Assembly: GCF_002289565.1 (NCBI RefSeq) | Contig: NZ_NTFY01000061.1 | Location: 62,001 to 126,000, forward strand | Direction of reading: 5' to 3' | Length of the DNA: 64,000 nucleotides | Origin: Rhodopirellula sp. SM50 | GTDB lineage: Bacteria; Planctomycetota; Planctomycetia; Pirellulales; Pirellulaceae | Shown: piece by piece, positions 30,501-39,500 of the stretch | Layout of the letters: each line of letters starts with the position of its first letter | Numbering within the stretch: position 1 is the stretch's first letter | The notes under the pieces: model-generated | The model's database searches: none | Told to the model about the DNA's origin: nothing | Seen by the model: only the letters and a program-made list of their open reading frames with translations | Program-made: the position numbers and the translations under genes

Positions 30501-33444
30501 TGGTCTGGTAATTGCTAGGTCCCGTTCCCGGGCCCGTGTCTGGCGCGCTGCCGGTGTCGCCTCGATTGGTGGCCCAGAGAGAATTGATGCGCATCCAGCC
30601 ATAGGAATTAGTGAGATCGTTCCCCGCGTAATTGGGGATACCAATCGCCAACTCGGGGAAGCCGTCACCATTCTGATCGCCGACCGCGGCGACATTTCCG
30701 ACGTAGGTGTAGCCGAGTTTGAGCGCTTCTTTGGCAGTTCCTTCACGAGTCAATGTAAGAAGAATCGTCTCGCCGGAGTCGTTTTGGATATATCGATCGT
30801 CGTGGATCACCAAATCGGGTATGCCGTCTCCGTCAATGTCGCCCACCGGCGCAATCGACTGCGGATTGAGTGGGCGCGCGTCTTCGAGCCACCAGTCGGG
30901 CGCTTGTGGGATCTGTTCGATACGAGATTGGCCGACCACGGCGCCGTTGCGGTCCATGAACAGTACGAGAATTGCGTCGTCGACAGCGGCTGCCAAATCG
31001 GGAACGCCGTCTCCATTGACATCACCAACCCCCGCGATTTTCGTACTGTCCAGCGGAATTGCCTCTCCATCCTGTTCGACGATGACGCGCTGTGACTGCT
31101 GGGCGACGCCATCCTCGTTCAGGGACATCAAGTAAACCTGGCCGTACAAACCCGCAACGGCGACGTCGACGAACCCGTCCCCGGTGACATCGCCAAGCGT
31201 GGTGACTTCGGTGCCGAAGCGCTGCCCAGATTCCAGCAAGGGACCGCCATTGTTGTTGCTCGAAATTCTTTTCCAGTCCTTGGCCGTTCCATCCGAATCG
31301 AGAAAGACCACGAAAACGGCGCCGCTACCTGCCTGGGGAGCGCCAACGATCAGATCCGTAATTCCATCGGCGTTGAGGTCTCCGATGGTCGCGACCGATG
31401 CGCCGAATTGCCCGGAGGCTGGCACCGAATAATTGACACCGCTGAGGTTGCGGCCGATGACTTTCGTATCGATGATCTGATTGAGTTCGTTCATGAACAG
31501 AATGTGGACGGCTTGACCATTGGGGTCGCCGATCGCGATTTCATTCCAGCCGTTGTGATCGATGTCTCCGACAGAAGCGATGGAGGCACCAAAGCTGGAA
31601 GTAGGGATGCCGAAGTGGCCAATGCGATTGATGCCCAGCATCCATTGCCCATCCCAGGCCCCGACCGGGTGCGATTCCAGGATACCGGTCCTGGAGTACG
31701 GAAAACCGGCGATCACCTCCACCTTGCCGCTCTGATTCATGACGCCGGTGGACGCCAGCGAGCGAGGGTTGGTGATGGAGTGGTTGAATTGACGCTCCCA
31801 GGTTTCCGTTCCGGCGCCGCTGCCGTCCAGCGTCACCGAGTGCGTCGACGTATCCGACGCGACAACCAGATCGGGGATGCCGTCAAAGTTGTAGTCTCCG
31901 ACCGACGCGATTGCCAAACCGTAGCCGACGTAGGATTCTCGATTTGAGGTGTAGTCGCGGACGAGGCTGGAAGGCCGACCGCTTGCCAACCGCAAGACAT
32001 GAAACGTCTGTGAACCCGGTTCGCCAACAACCAGTTCGGGCGTATCGTAGAAGTCATTATCGATATCACTGATTCCGGCTAGCGAGGCGCCGAATTGACC
32101 TTCCGGATCGACGTCGCCGAAACCGCCGGTCTGATGTCCTATCTGACTCACGCCGTCGACATGCCCGTCCGGCCGCATGTACAGGACATGGACCGCGCCG
32201 CCATTCGCTTTGGAGCCAACCGCCAGGTCGGTCACTTCATCTCCATCGACATCGCCGATGGCCGCGACCGAGATTCCGAATGTGTCGTTCGGTTGAAGCG
32301 ACTCAAGACCTGCGGTATCCGTGTCGATCTTCGTGGCATCGAGCAGTTCTCCGCTGCCGTCCAGGAAGAGGATGAACACGGCGCCGGTGTTCACACCCAC
32401 ACCGTGAACGTCTTCGAAGGGCGCGCCGACGGCCAACGCGGTAACGCTGGGCCCGTCGCCATCGAGGTCGCCCAGGTTGGCGATCGAGTAGCCGAATTCG
32501 TCGTCCCGGTAGCCGTCGTCGAGACCGGTGTCACTTATGCGGATCGTCGTCTCGTCCTTGACGTTGCCGCCCTCGCCGCGAAACATGATTTTGACGGCGC
32601 CTTCGTTACGATGCCCAACGTCGTTGCCGGGAATGCCGACCGCCAGATCGTCGAATCCGTCGCCGTCAAGGTCGCCGATCGCGGCCACGCCCTGGGCGAA
32701 TCGATAGTCGTCCAACAGGAAGTCGTTGTAGCCGCCAGTGATCTCACAGTCGCCGCAGTGCCGACTGGCATTCGCCGGCATGACCACTTCGGCGACGTAA
32801 TCTTCGACTTCACCATCCTGGGCGGCGCCCCACGGATTCGCAGCCGCGTCGTCCGTGCTGATGCGAAAACGGGCGTAGGTCGTTCCTGTGAAGCCCTCCT
32901 GCACCGTGGGAAACGTCAGGACCACTGTTTCGTTGTCTCGAAAACCCGAGATGGTCTGTTCGGCGCGCTCGGTCGCATTGTCGAAGTTGCCGTCGCCGTT
33001 GGTATCGATCCAGCCGTACAGTTTCGCTTCCACGCCGATCGTGTTGGTGACGCGAATCGCAACGGTCGGTTCGCTTCCCACCGTGACAACGAAACCGGAT
33101 GCCTCGTTGATCAGGCTGTTTTCGTCGTCGCCAAAGTAGTCATCGCCGTTGGGTTGAAGGCTGACCAGGGAATCCGTCTCCGCGTCAGGCGGCGAGCCCA
33201 GATAGATTGGAGACCCGAGCGCATGCCGCGGCCCGTTGTCAGCGAGCAACGACTGGTAATCACCAGACGCTGTTCCTGGGGTTGTATCCGGTGCATCTCC
33301 GAAATCCAATCCCGCCAAAACCCTGCGGTCCTCGAGCGGTTCGAACTGCATGCGGCGGGCGAGACGTCTGCGTTTGCTTGACGCGGATCGGCGGGCGGTA
33401 CGCTTGCGGCGAACAGGTTGATTCTGTTGAGATCGATGGGGCAT
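21520..33444 (-). CDS. Giant FG-GAP/GEVED/Calx-beta surface protein (3974 aa)
   Basis: The N-terminus is highly basic and ends in FEPLEDRRVLAG (34-45), the planctomycete LEPxxR-type export motif. Approximate order: GEVED domain at 46-225; FG-GAP blades at 228-960; GEVED at 968-1130; more FG-GAP at 1135-1885 (GDLDGDG, DLAVG patterns with DxDxDG calcium sites); three GEVED domains at 1888-2400 (LYGWIDFDQNGEF); Calx-beta at 2402-2515; seven 71-residue FG-GAP repeats at 2521-3007; a probable beta-helix at 3015-3190; PKD- and cadherin-like domains to about 3695; and a C-terminal NHL-like region. No PEP-CTERM or dockerin is seen at the end. It should be a very large calcium-stabilised cell-surface or secreted protein in adhesion or matrix building. 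It starts 72 bp after the 2491-residue protein's stop, so the two are likely co-transcribed. Confidence 0.9.
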   Translation of the reverse strand: MPHRSQQNQPVRRKRTARRSASSKRRRLARRMQFEPLEDRRVLAGLDFGDAPDTTPGTASGDYQSLLADNGPRHALGSPIYLGSPPDAETDSLVSLQPNGDDYFGDDENSLINEASGFVVTVGSEPTVAIRVTNTIGVEAKLYGWIDTNGDGNFDNATERAEQTISGFRDNETVVLTFPTVQEGFTGTTYARFRISTDDAAANPWGAAQDGEVEDYVAEVVMPANASRHCGDCEITGGYNDFLLDDYRFAQGVAAIGDLDGDGFDDLAVGIPGNDVGHRNEGAVKIMFRGEGGNVKDETTIRISDTGLDDGYRDDEFGYSIANLGDLDGDGPSVTALAVGAPFEDVHGVGVNTGAVFILFLDGSGELLDATKIDTDTAGLESLQPNDTFGISVAAIGDVDGDEVTDLAVGSKANGGAVHVLYMRPDGHVDGVSQIGHQTGGFGDVDPEGQFGASLAGISDIDNDFYDTPELVVGEPGSQTFHVLRLASGRPSSLVRDYTSNRESYVGYGLAIASVGDYNFDGIPDLVVASDTSTHSVTLDGSGAGTETWERQFNHSITNPRSLASTGVMNQSGKVEVIAGFPYSRTGILESHPVGAWDGQWMLGINRIGHFGIPTSSFGASIASVGDIDHNGWNEIAIGDPNGQAVHILFMNELNQIIDTKVIGRNLSGVNYSVPASGQFGASVATIGDLNADGITDLIVGAPQAGSGAVFVVFLDSDGTAKDWKRISSNNNGGPLLESGQRFGTEVTTLGDVTGDGFVDVAVAGLYGQVYLMSLNEDGVAQQSQRVIVEQDGEAIPLDSTKIAGVGDVNGDGVPDLAAAVDDAILVLFMDRNGAVVGQSRIEQIPQAPDWWLEDARPLNPQSIAPVGDIDGDGIPDLVIHDDRYIQNDSGETILLTLTREGTAKEALKLGYTYVGNVAAVGDQNGDGFPELAIGIPNYAGNDLTNSYGWMRINSLWATNRGDTGSAPDTGPGTGPSNYQTKWTDDGPVHQNFQTNWSSSGNWVSSTNSPVSMGTVPDSETAFTLKGGEPAVITIPVTNDLETPVTLFGWIDTNLDGLFDEAERAAVEVPAGASQADGDTVTIVFPQIPGGLEGTTYARFRFSTDLRASEPTGTVIDGNVRDYQVTVTSPPAISSKQTIKIDPNPFFGQFGGAVASIGDINGDGVEDFAVGSTQQNRVSVLLMNAAGFDFRRTHLTSDASDSFNSFGGSVAALGDLDGDGPSVAALAVGGFGESSEDVRTGTVHIVFLGADGAATDEVVIGSEINGGPLLSSDDRFGTSVTAIGDLNEDGVVDLAVGAIRDSGGVTRAGAVYVLFMNANGTVKSSTKIGRNIGGGPDLASTDYFGSSVAALGDFNGDLIPDLAVGSSGRDAPKGEHGNEAVERDMGAVYLLNLNRNGTVKSSTRLARDSGAAISAYDQFGFSVAAMGDLDGDGPAVAALAVGAIGDDTGGKDHGAVHFLLLNDDGSILSTSKIADGFNGGPILEKPDNSPAWFGSSLTVLEDRDGNGMRDILVGANNEWAGGAAYILHLTRERPDFGDAPDTGIATDVSVIDIQDSPDGFYKGSIAALEELGDVNGDGISDFGGLAELDDGGLAMSFLHMNAAGEVESVVPMPSPDPDAAVGAGGPVAIGDFNDDDIPDMVLRSTNSLYVVLLDGEGGYLSSTKIASGINGGPVITNSRPEFAQSVESLGDLDGDGNIDLAVSDPAGNFVYTLFLNDSGSVDRYVRNVGPDQGGFGSSLASLGDFNGDGTTDLVVGADRLRDNNVDTGGVYIVLMDKDGSFKQTTKITASSGISLQRNDFFGDAVALLGDMNDDGTPDIAVGASGSDAGGADSGQVYAIMLKPDGSMLSSSVIITGPANLAWGRHLTTLADRDNNGVPELALGTKHVLYLDREVGGPGGPGNYNTLPEDEGPSHDLDYRIYLGAFVDGEPAPTPNPAATGDDESGSGRNDEDGVLDPARLQLTVGATPQVDLRVTNNAGAEARLYGWIDFDQNGEFASDVETEYAWAVVPDGTTGVTVPLTFPSVPEGFSGNTYARFRLSTDAAAAFPTGPATDGEVEDYLIAILDKDYGDAPAPYQTTAASGGPVHTISSDVFLGSGVDGELDAFSDASSEDGDDGLPNSRTDLTLTLGAAPAVNVVVTNRTAGLAKLHGWIDINGNGVFEMSAGEYQWVDVSAAAEQEIATLKFPELQTDHSGQTYARFRLTTDDAAASPVGPYSDGEVEDYEVTIVDRDYGDAPAEYGTPSHRAGKPLRLGSLFDAELTAAPNAAASSDDLIGSGGNDEDGIVDATDLFLNWGEAPVVRVYVTNDTIEDAKLHGWIDYSGADGFQPNEKATAVILPGQAPDGQLLIPAGFTGDVELVFPTVPETTLGTTYARFRLSSDAAAADPTGPANNGEVEDHVVTISESPFAFLSIDDVTEVEGAVGITEFVFTVIRSGNLTGEVSVDYQTSDVTATVADNDYESTSGTLTFADGESQKTITIEVNGDTRSESHEYFSILLSGATENAVLSRSLGTGTIPNLDGFVIRGAAAGDNSGYSVSAAGDLNDDGYDDVIIGASNANPDGKSNAGESYVVFGGDSLPSVLDLGSLDGDNGLVLRGAVAGDQSGISVSAAGDLNNDGIDDVIIGANAADPDGKSFAGESYVVFGGDSLPSFLDLGSLDGTKGFVLRGAAASDHSGYSVSAAGDLNNDEIDDVIIGAWAADPDEKNTAGESYVVFGGDSFPSVLDLGSLDEANGFILKGAAAGDQSGWSVSAAGDMNNDEIDDVIIGAWRADPDGKISAGESYVVFGSESFSSVLDLGSLAGTKGFVLRGAAWGNYSGYSVSAAGDMNNDEIDDVIIGAWAARPNGNNAAGESYVVFGGESFPSVLDLGSLDGGNGFVLRGAAAGDQSGISVSAAGDLNNDGIDDVIIGANAADPDGKSYAGESYVVFGGESFSSFLDLGSLDGANGFVLRGAAVGDESGRSVSATGDLNNDGIDDVIVWGRSGEGYVVYGGATFPSVLELSSLDQSVQSWVDEALAEHEPTLNIDVDVDSLWPTLDEIKQLDDLDFSNGEALEIVLNLKSGTYSGTSINLPAGITVKLVGSGGVYFPGASPALTLESGQLIVDNITFINDTDAPTIRVLDGSLTLRNSVIEETTTASQPAIDVVGGKLDLGTADDPGRNTVIIHGEGDLLHHPGDKVIAAVGNAYKMDATRLHSGFEIQQQIVNQKKDDADSFVSLDVDSVYLTIDEGTHEYDLSAFTTDLAETDLSFTATAATNGSATILADDRTVRFSAFDDGLARFQYNVAAGDQIIASRTLNFSVNNVAPTVNLGTDFTVEEGSTVSFVDAFSDPGSGDTHTFLWQVESSNGQIIPDADTRNLSFTPNMEGVYTISYTVTDDDGESATDTVHVTAENFDPIAVADEATVEEDSSSVAIEVLANDIASSEDDTLSITDVDDSNTIGLVTIDGAVIRYDANGQFESLDVGESALDTFTYSISDGDGGTATAIVTVTVRGQNDAPVILVSGSAGAETDNLDQHFVWQVGDIEDDLDTVAVTVEKDGQPIDSLSGTVAAMGRVDLNDQGVGVFEVTLTATDVHGATTNATRTVTVSDDDVDAPLIEIGGSSGTELEIDDNRFSWSIQDDSELSALSVTVTRDSGNGPEIIYSSTDLSNASGALDFNDYGIGVYEILVVATDGDADWAGDASGSSTGRTAVVGELFVSTSTRARLNVDGDEWVTLHRADMTGTSSGEVLFDHSELSHPWFSWWSPNLDAFHMLADGSMILSTNGRGNVGGQDFRNGGLVQFFGDKWLERNPDNPEGLHQTARMIATEEQLFGARSFWTGIDAISMAPDGDLVISIDNPRSLADGRSYHPGDLIRIRLRHDGSLADSSLYFDHNLLNATGRQVFGHRWADRSINVDGAHVLSDGRILLTVSRTVTVGDDDASFKDGDVFVYNPDDDTASMLWDEDNFRRNEDVDALFLGIGNGELNLLDQLDVDL
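24424..25884 (-). repeat. Seven tandem 213-bp repeats within the giant gene
   Basis: Copies begin at 25884 and every 213 bp toward lower coordinates, down to 24606; the last is about 10 codons shorter. Each encodes a 71-residue FG-GAP unit starting GFVLRGAAAGDQSG and containing GDLNNDGIDDVIIGA and GESYVVFGG. Copies 2 and 6 are nearly identical and exactly 852 bp apart, which points to recent unit-level duplication or conversion. Confidence 0.9.
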
Positions 33445-33516
33445 GGTGCGGATCTACAATGTGGCCGCAGCCGAATGACTGCGGTCTCCGAAAGGCATGG
33501 TCGAGAAGGGGATGGG

Positions 33517-36500
33517 TTACGATTTCCAGTGTTTCAGCGACGTGGTCGCGGCGAGCAGTTCGAGTAAGTTGTCGGGCAGGTGCTCTTCGGACTCACGCTG
33601 GCCGGCAATGACGGAATCGATCGCTCGAATGCGGCCGGTCAACATCGCGGAGGTTGGGCCGCTTGCCGCCAAGGCCAGCTTTTGCGGAACCGACTGGAGT
33701 ATCGGCCTGCCTTCGGTGTCTTTGCTGTTCTGGCTGACAACGGATTCGGTACGCGCGCTGAAATTGAAAACAACCGGAGCGGCAATCGACGCTTCGGACG
33801 CTGTCTCGATCGGCGGATCGATCACGAAGTAGGCGACTTGTTCGGTCGTGTGGTTGCGTTCGGAATCGCGCAGTTGATCTTCATCGATCGACAGGCTGAT
33901 TGCGCCGCTAGTTGCTGGCACCGGATTGTTGCCGCGAAGGACGGCCCAGCCTCCGTCGCCGCCGTCCATGCCGGCGCTACTCAGTACGGCCGTCTTCGCA
34001 TTGGGCATTGCGTCGTAGCTGTACTGGTAGGATCCGTTGCCGACGCCGCGAATCGAGTCACCTCCCACACCGGCTACGAACGGCAGGCCTTCGATCGTGC
34101 CACTTTGCGTGGCTTCGATGACCAGGTAGCCGATCGTTTCGCTGGCTCGAGCCGTGTCCGGATCCTCCGCCACGTGCTTGCCGACATTCAGAGCGGTGGA
34201 CGAAGGCGGGCTGGTGCGACTGCCGCTGCTGGCCCAAAAGACCGACCAGTCTTCGTCGTTGGCAGTCATCACTTGGCCAACGACGACGGGCGAAATGTAG
34301 GACTGTTGATAGCCGACCGTATCGATCAACCAACCGCTCTTGCGACTGGTTTGATTCTCGGAGTATTTCACCGCCTCCAACTTGAAACCGGCTTCGTCGT
34401 ACACGCCCTCCTCAACAACGACGTAGTGAACGCCGCCGCTGAAGGCACTCGCCCCGACGTTGTCGACGCGAACTTGAAAACGACTGCCGGCCGCGTCGCG
34501 AATTCGCACCACGCCCGGACCCGAACCGCTGTTGTATCTCGGCGTTGCGATCACGACCATCGACGTGTACGAGGTCGCCAGGGTCACCGTCTGCCAGCTA
34601 TCGCCGACGTTGACGACTTCGCCATGCGAAAGATTGGGGCCGGCACTGACCGCGTTGACGGTCAACGTGACGGTCACCGTGTTGCCTGCGATCGAGCCGT
34701 CGTCCACTTGGTAACTGAAACTGTCGCTGCCGACGAAGCCGGGATCTGGCGTATAGTCGAATGATCCATCACTGCCGAGTGTTAACGAACCGCTGCCGGT
34801 TGTTGTCACCAGCGCGGCCGTGATCGAATCGCCATCCACATCGACGTCGTTACCCAGCACTCCAGGCGCGGGGACGGAAAGCGTGGTGTCCTGGTCAAGC
34901 GGATGAGAATCGGCGGTCGCAACGGGTGCATCGTTGACGGCCGTGACGTCAATCGAAACGGTCACCACGGGGCTATCGACTTGGCCGTCGTTGACTTTGA
35001 AGGTAAAGCTATCGCCGCCGTGGAAGTTCGCATCCGGTGTGTACGTGCGATTCGCACCACTTCCGACCAGTGTTCCATTGGCGGGACCGGCGACAAGGAT
35101 GTAGCCCAGCGAATCACCGTCGAGGTCGTTGCCGCTGAGCGTGATCGCCAGCTGAGTATCTTCGGACGTGCTGACCGATTGAGCATTGGCGGTCGGTGCA
35201 TCGTTGATCGGATTGACGGTCAATGAGACAGTCGCCAGACCGCTATCGTCTGTTCCGTCGTTGACTTGGAAGGTAAAGCTGTCGACGCCGTTGTAATTTG
35301 CATCGGGGGTGTAGGAGAGGTTGGGTGCTGTACCGGTCAAGTTGCCGTGTAGAGGAGCGTCCACGACCTGAAACGTGATCGGATCCGAGTCCTGGTCCGA
35401 TCCGGTCAGCTGAATCGCCACACTACCGTCTTCATCGACGCCGATCGATTGAGGGTTGGCGATCGGTGCGTTGTTGTCCGTCACGTTGATAGTGATCGTC
35501 GCGGTCGCACTGTCGGCGGTCCCATCATTGGCGACAAAGGTAAAGCTGTCGCTGCCGGTAAATCCAGTGTCCGGCGTATAGATCAGATTGGGCGCCGTAC
35601 CGCTGAGGTTGCCGGAGGTCGGTCCGGCCAGCACAGCGAACGAGAGCGAATCGCCTTCGACGTCGCTTCCAGACAGGGTGACCGTTTTGGGCGTGTTCTC
35701 CATGGTTGATACGCTTTGACTGTTGGCGACAGGCGCGTCGTTAACAGCACTGACGGTCAGGTTCACCGTGGCCACGTTCGAGTTGCCGATGCCGTCGAAA
35801 GCGGTGTAGGTGAAGCTATCGCTGCCGTTGAAGTTGGCGTCGGGCGTGTAGGTGAATGACCCATCCGGGCTGAGGACGACGACACCACTCGACGCCTGAG
35901 AAACCAATGACGCGGTCAACGGATCGTTGTCGGCATCGGTATCACCGTCGAGCACGCCTGACACGGGGACGCTCAATACGCCGTCTTCAGCAATTGCATA
36001 GGCATCGTCATCCGCGACCGGCAGGTTGTTGACCGGCATGGGATCGTTGTCAATGAGGGTGCCGACACCTGTGCCGTCCGCGATCGCAACGCCATTCGGA
36101 TTGTCGAGCGTCACTTGGAATGTTTCGTCCAACTCGAATTGCGAGTCATCGATACTCGATACCAGTATCGTTTGGTTTGTGACTCCCGCAGCAAAAGTCA
36201 ACGTGCCGCTGGCGGAAAGGTAATCGCTGTCTGAAGTCGCGGTTCCATTCGTCGTGCTGAAGTCAACCGTGACTGTCTGACCGATGGGCGATGAGAGGGT
36301 TGCCCTGAATGCCGCGCGATCGCTGCCGGAGTACCGAAGAATGTTGCGTGTTCCGGAGCTTACAACCAGCAAGTCACCTTCGGATGTGAAGGCCAGGCCT
36401 TTGGGATCGACCAATCCTCCTGTCCCCGACTCCACGACCTTCTCCAGCAGAGCGCCGGTCGTGGGGTCGAATGCCAACACCTCGGCGGGACCATCACCAT

Positions 36501-39500
36501 TACTGGCGTACAATTCTCCAATGCCGTCACCATTCAGGTCAGGACCAAAGATTAGCCCGGCGGTTGGCACCAACGCCAGCGTCGAGGTTCCTGAGGCGTC
36601 AAACGCGTCGATGAAGTCGCCGGTCGCGCCATCGAATCTAAGAATGCTGTTGTTGTAGGTCGCGTGGGCTCCACTGGCGACATAGAGCGTGCCATCGGGA
36701 CCAAAAGTGAGTGTGGTTGGGCTATCCATTCCTCCTTCGCCCGCGGAAACGAACACGTCGATCAGTTGACCGGGATTTTGACCCGTCGGGCCTTGATAGC
36801 GCAGGATTTCGTCTGAGTTCGCGTTGGCAACATACAGGTTGTTGTCCGTTCCAAAGACGATTGCGCGGGGAACGTTGAGGGCGCCTCCCGCTGCGACGAA
36901 GACGTCGATAAATTGTCCTGTCGCTCCATTGAATCGCAGAATCTTGTCGGTTCGGTTGTTGGTCACGTAAAGATTGCCGTCGGGACCAAACTCCAGATCC
37001 TTGGCGCCATCGAGTTCATGGTGTGTGGCAAACGCTCCCATGAAGTCCCCCGTGTCAGCGTTGTAACGCAACACGGCGCCGGGATAGGGTCCTTGTTCCA
37101 CCGTGACGTACAGATTGCCGTCTGGTCCGACATCCAGCCCGCGAGACATGGTCCAGAGACCATCAATCGCCGGCGCGACAAATTCATCTGTAAAAGTGAA
37201 TCCTGGGTCTCCCTCGACGGCCGATGCATCACTGATGGAAATCACCGCATCGTCATTCAAGATCGTACCGGTCGCGCGATCATCCACGACCGTTACTTGG
37301 CCCGATGTGACACTTAGGTCAACGAAGAAGTCCTCAAAGGCTTCTTCCGATGTGTCACCCAGGATCGGCACTGCGACCTGCTGGATGTCGGGGCCTCCCG
37401 CGGCAAATTGGATGCTTCCCGATGCGGCGGTGTAATCACTGCCGGCGATCGCCGAGTCGTCCGCGGTATTCCAATGAATTCCCGCTGCTGCAGTCCCCAT
37501 TCGCTGGACCTGAAAAACCAGTTGCTGTGTTCCGTTGTCGCCTTCCAGAATCTCCGCATCGTGGATCCCAATCGTTGTGCTCAAGTCCACGATTGGACGA
37601 AACTGCCAGTTTAGTACTTCGTGTCGATTGTTTCCCGAAGTGAATCCGACCCAGGCCTGACCGAAATCCAAATCGAGCAATTCATTGATGTCGACGCTTG
37701 CGGACAGTATTGGTGACGCGAGGTCGTCAACAAAGACACTCAGGACACCGGATGCGTAGCGAATCATTGCGGTGTGCGATTGGCCGTCGTTCATGTCCGA
37801 CAGACTGGTCGCGGTGCCGAGTGAAAACTCGTGGTCAGCGGAATTGTGCTCAAGCCCTCGCGATTGAATGCTGACATGGTTGTCGTTCGGATCATTTTGG
37901 TTCGACTGCATTTTGGTGTCGAACTCGACGGCAAGACTGTTCGGAATCCCATCGAACCCAGCGCCGCCGCCAAGCATCTCAGGTCGCGTGTTCTGAATGA
38001 CAAAGACAAGTCCATGCGCATTCGGATCCAATACAAAGTCAAACTGAGTTTCAAACGACGTCGAAACCGACTGCTTCGTCTTGTGCCATACACTTCCCTG
38101 CCGAAGACCCGCGTCAGTTAATCGAATCCGATTGTCTGCCGTTTTGGTCGCGTGGCCGACGAGGTTCAGGTCACTGACATCGGAGAAATTCACGTAGTCG
38201 ATGGTCGGTGGGTAGATCGGAACGACATCATCGTTGACAATCGTGCCGACGCCGGTGGTGTCTGTGATCGAGGCCGAGACGGGATTCGAGAGCACAAGTT
38301 TGAAGGTTTCGTCGAACTCGAAACTTCCGTCGTCATTGGTCTGAATCGAAATCGTTCGTGAAGTGACGCCGGGCGGGAAGGTCAGCGTTCCGCTGTGCGT
38401 GGTGTAGTCTCCATTGGCCGTCGTCGCGGTTTGGTCCTGTGTCGTGTAGTCGACGCTGACCGGAAGCGCCGACGGTTTGGAAAGCGTCACCGTGAAGACA
38501 GCCTTGGAGGTCTCTGCGAATCGCAGCACCTTGTCGGGGCCGCCGATGCTGGCAACGAGCAGATTGCCGTCTGGTTCAATGACGAAGCCGGTTGGTCGGT
38601 AGAGTCCGCCCAGGCCAGTTGGCAGCAGTTCCTGCGCCAGGCTTCCGTCGACACCGTCAAAAACAAGCAGACTATCGGTGTTGTAGCTGCTGGCGTAAAG
38701 GTCTGGAATTCCATCGCCCGTTCGATCGGGGCCGAACTGGAGCCCGCCGGCAGACGATGCGTCGTATATTCCCGCGGCCGGTTGAACGAACGTGTCGACC
38801 ACTCCGGTGACGGCGTCGACGCGAAGCACACTGTCGTTCGAGCCGTCGGAGATATAGAGATTCCCGCCAGGTCCAAACGTCAGTGCGTCCGGGCTGCCTA
38901 AGCCTCCGTTAGCAGCAGAGGCGACAACGCCCATGAACGCGCCTGGTTCCGCTGCAAACGGTCCTTGATAGCGAAGGACCTCACCCGAGTTTGCGCTGGC
39001 GACGTACAGATTCAGGTCCGAGCCAAACGCCAGGTCTTTGGGAGTGTCCAGGCCGCCCAGCCCGCTGGTCACGAATGCTCCCTTGGACACACCGGTGGAA
39101 GCATCGAATCGCAGCACGCGTTCGTACATGACGTCGGCAACATAGAAATCGCCGTCAGGACCGAAGACGAAACCCCTGTACGTGGAACTTGCGAGATTAA
39201 CGTCTTCAGCAACCAGGCCGACAAATGCTCCGGTGTCATAGTGATACTTGCGGACGCTCGGGGGAACACTTGCACCGGCGTACAAGAATCCGTCCGGACT
39301 GAGATGCAGGGAACGTGTCGCATTCAATCCCGTTGCGCTGGACTGAATGTAAGTCTCGACGAATTGAAAATCGGTTCCCCCTTCGGATGCCGCTGCATCG
39401 CCGACCGAAAGACTTGTCTCATCGTTTTGGATGGTCCCCGTCGCCTGGCCGTCCACAATCGCCGCCGAGCCTTGACTCACCAGGATGTCGACTTCAAAAG

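Noticed and set aside
29863-33381. Long plus-strand frames (410 and 428 codons) antisense to the 3974-residue gene
   Set aside because: They mirror FG-GAP and GEVED repeats on the minus strand; repetition in them is a shadow of the real gene.
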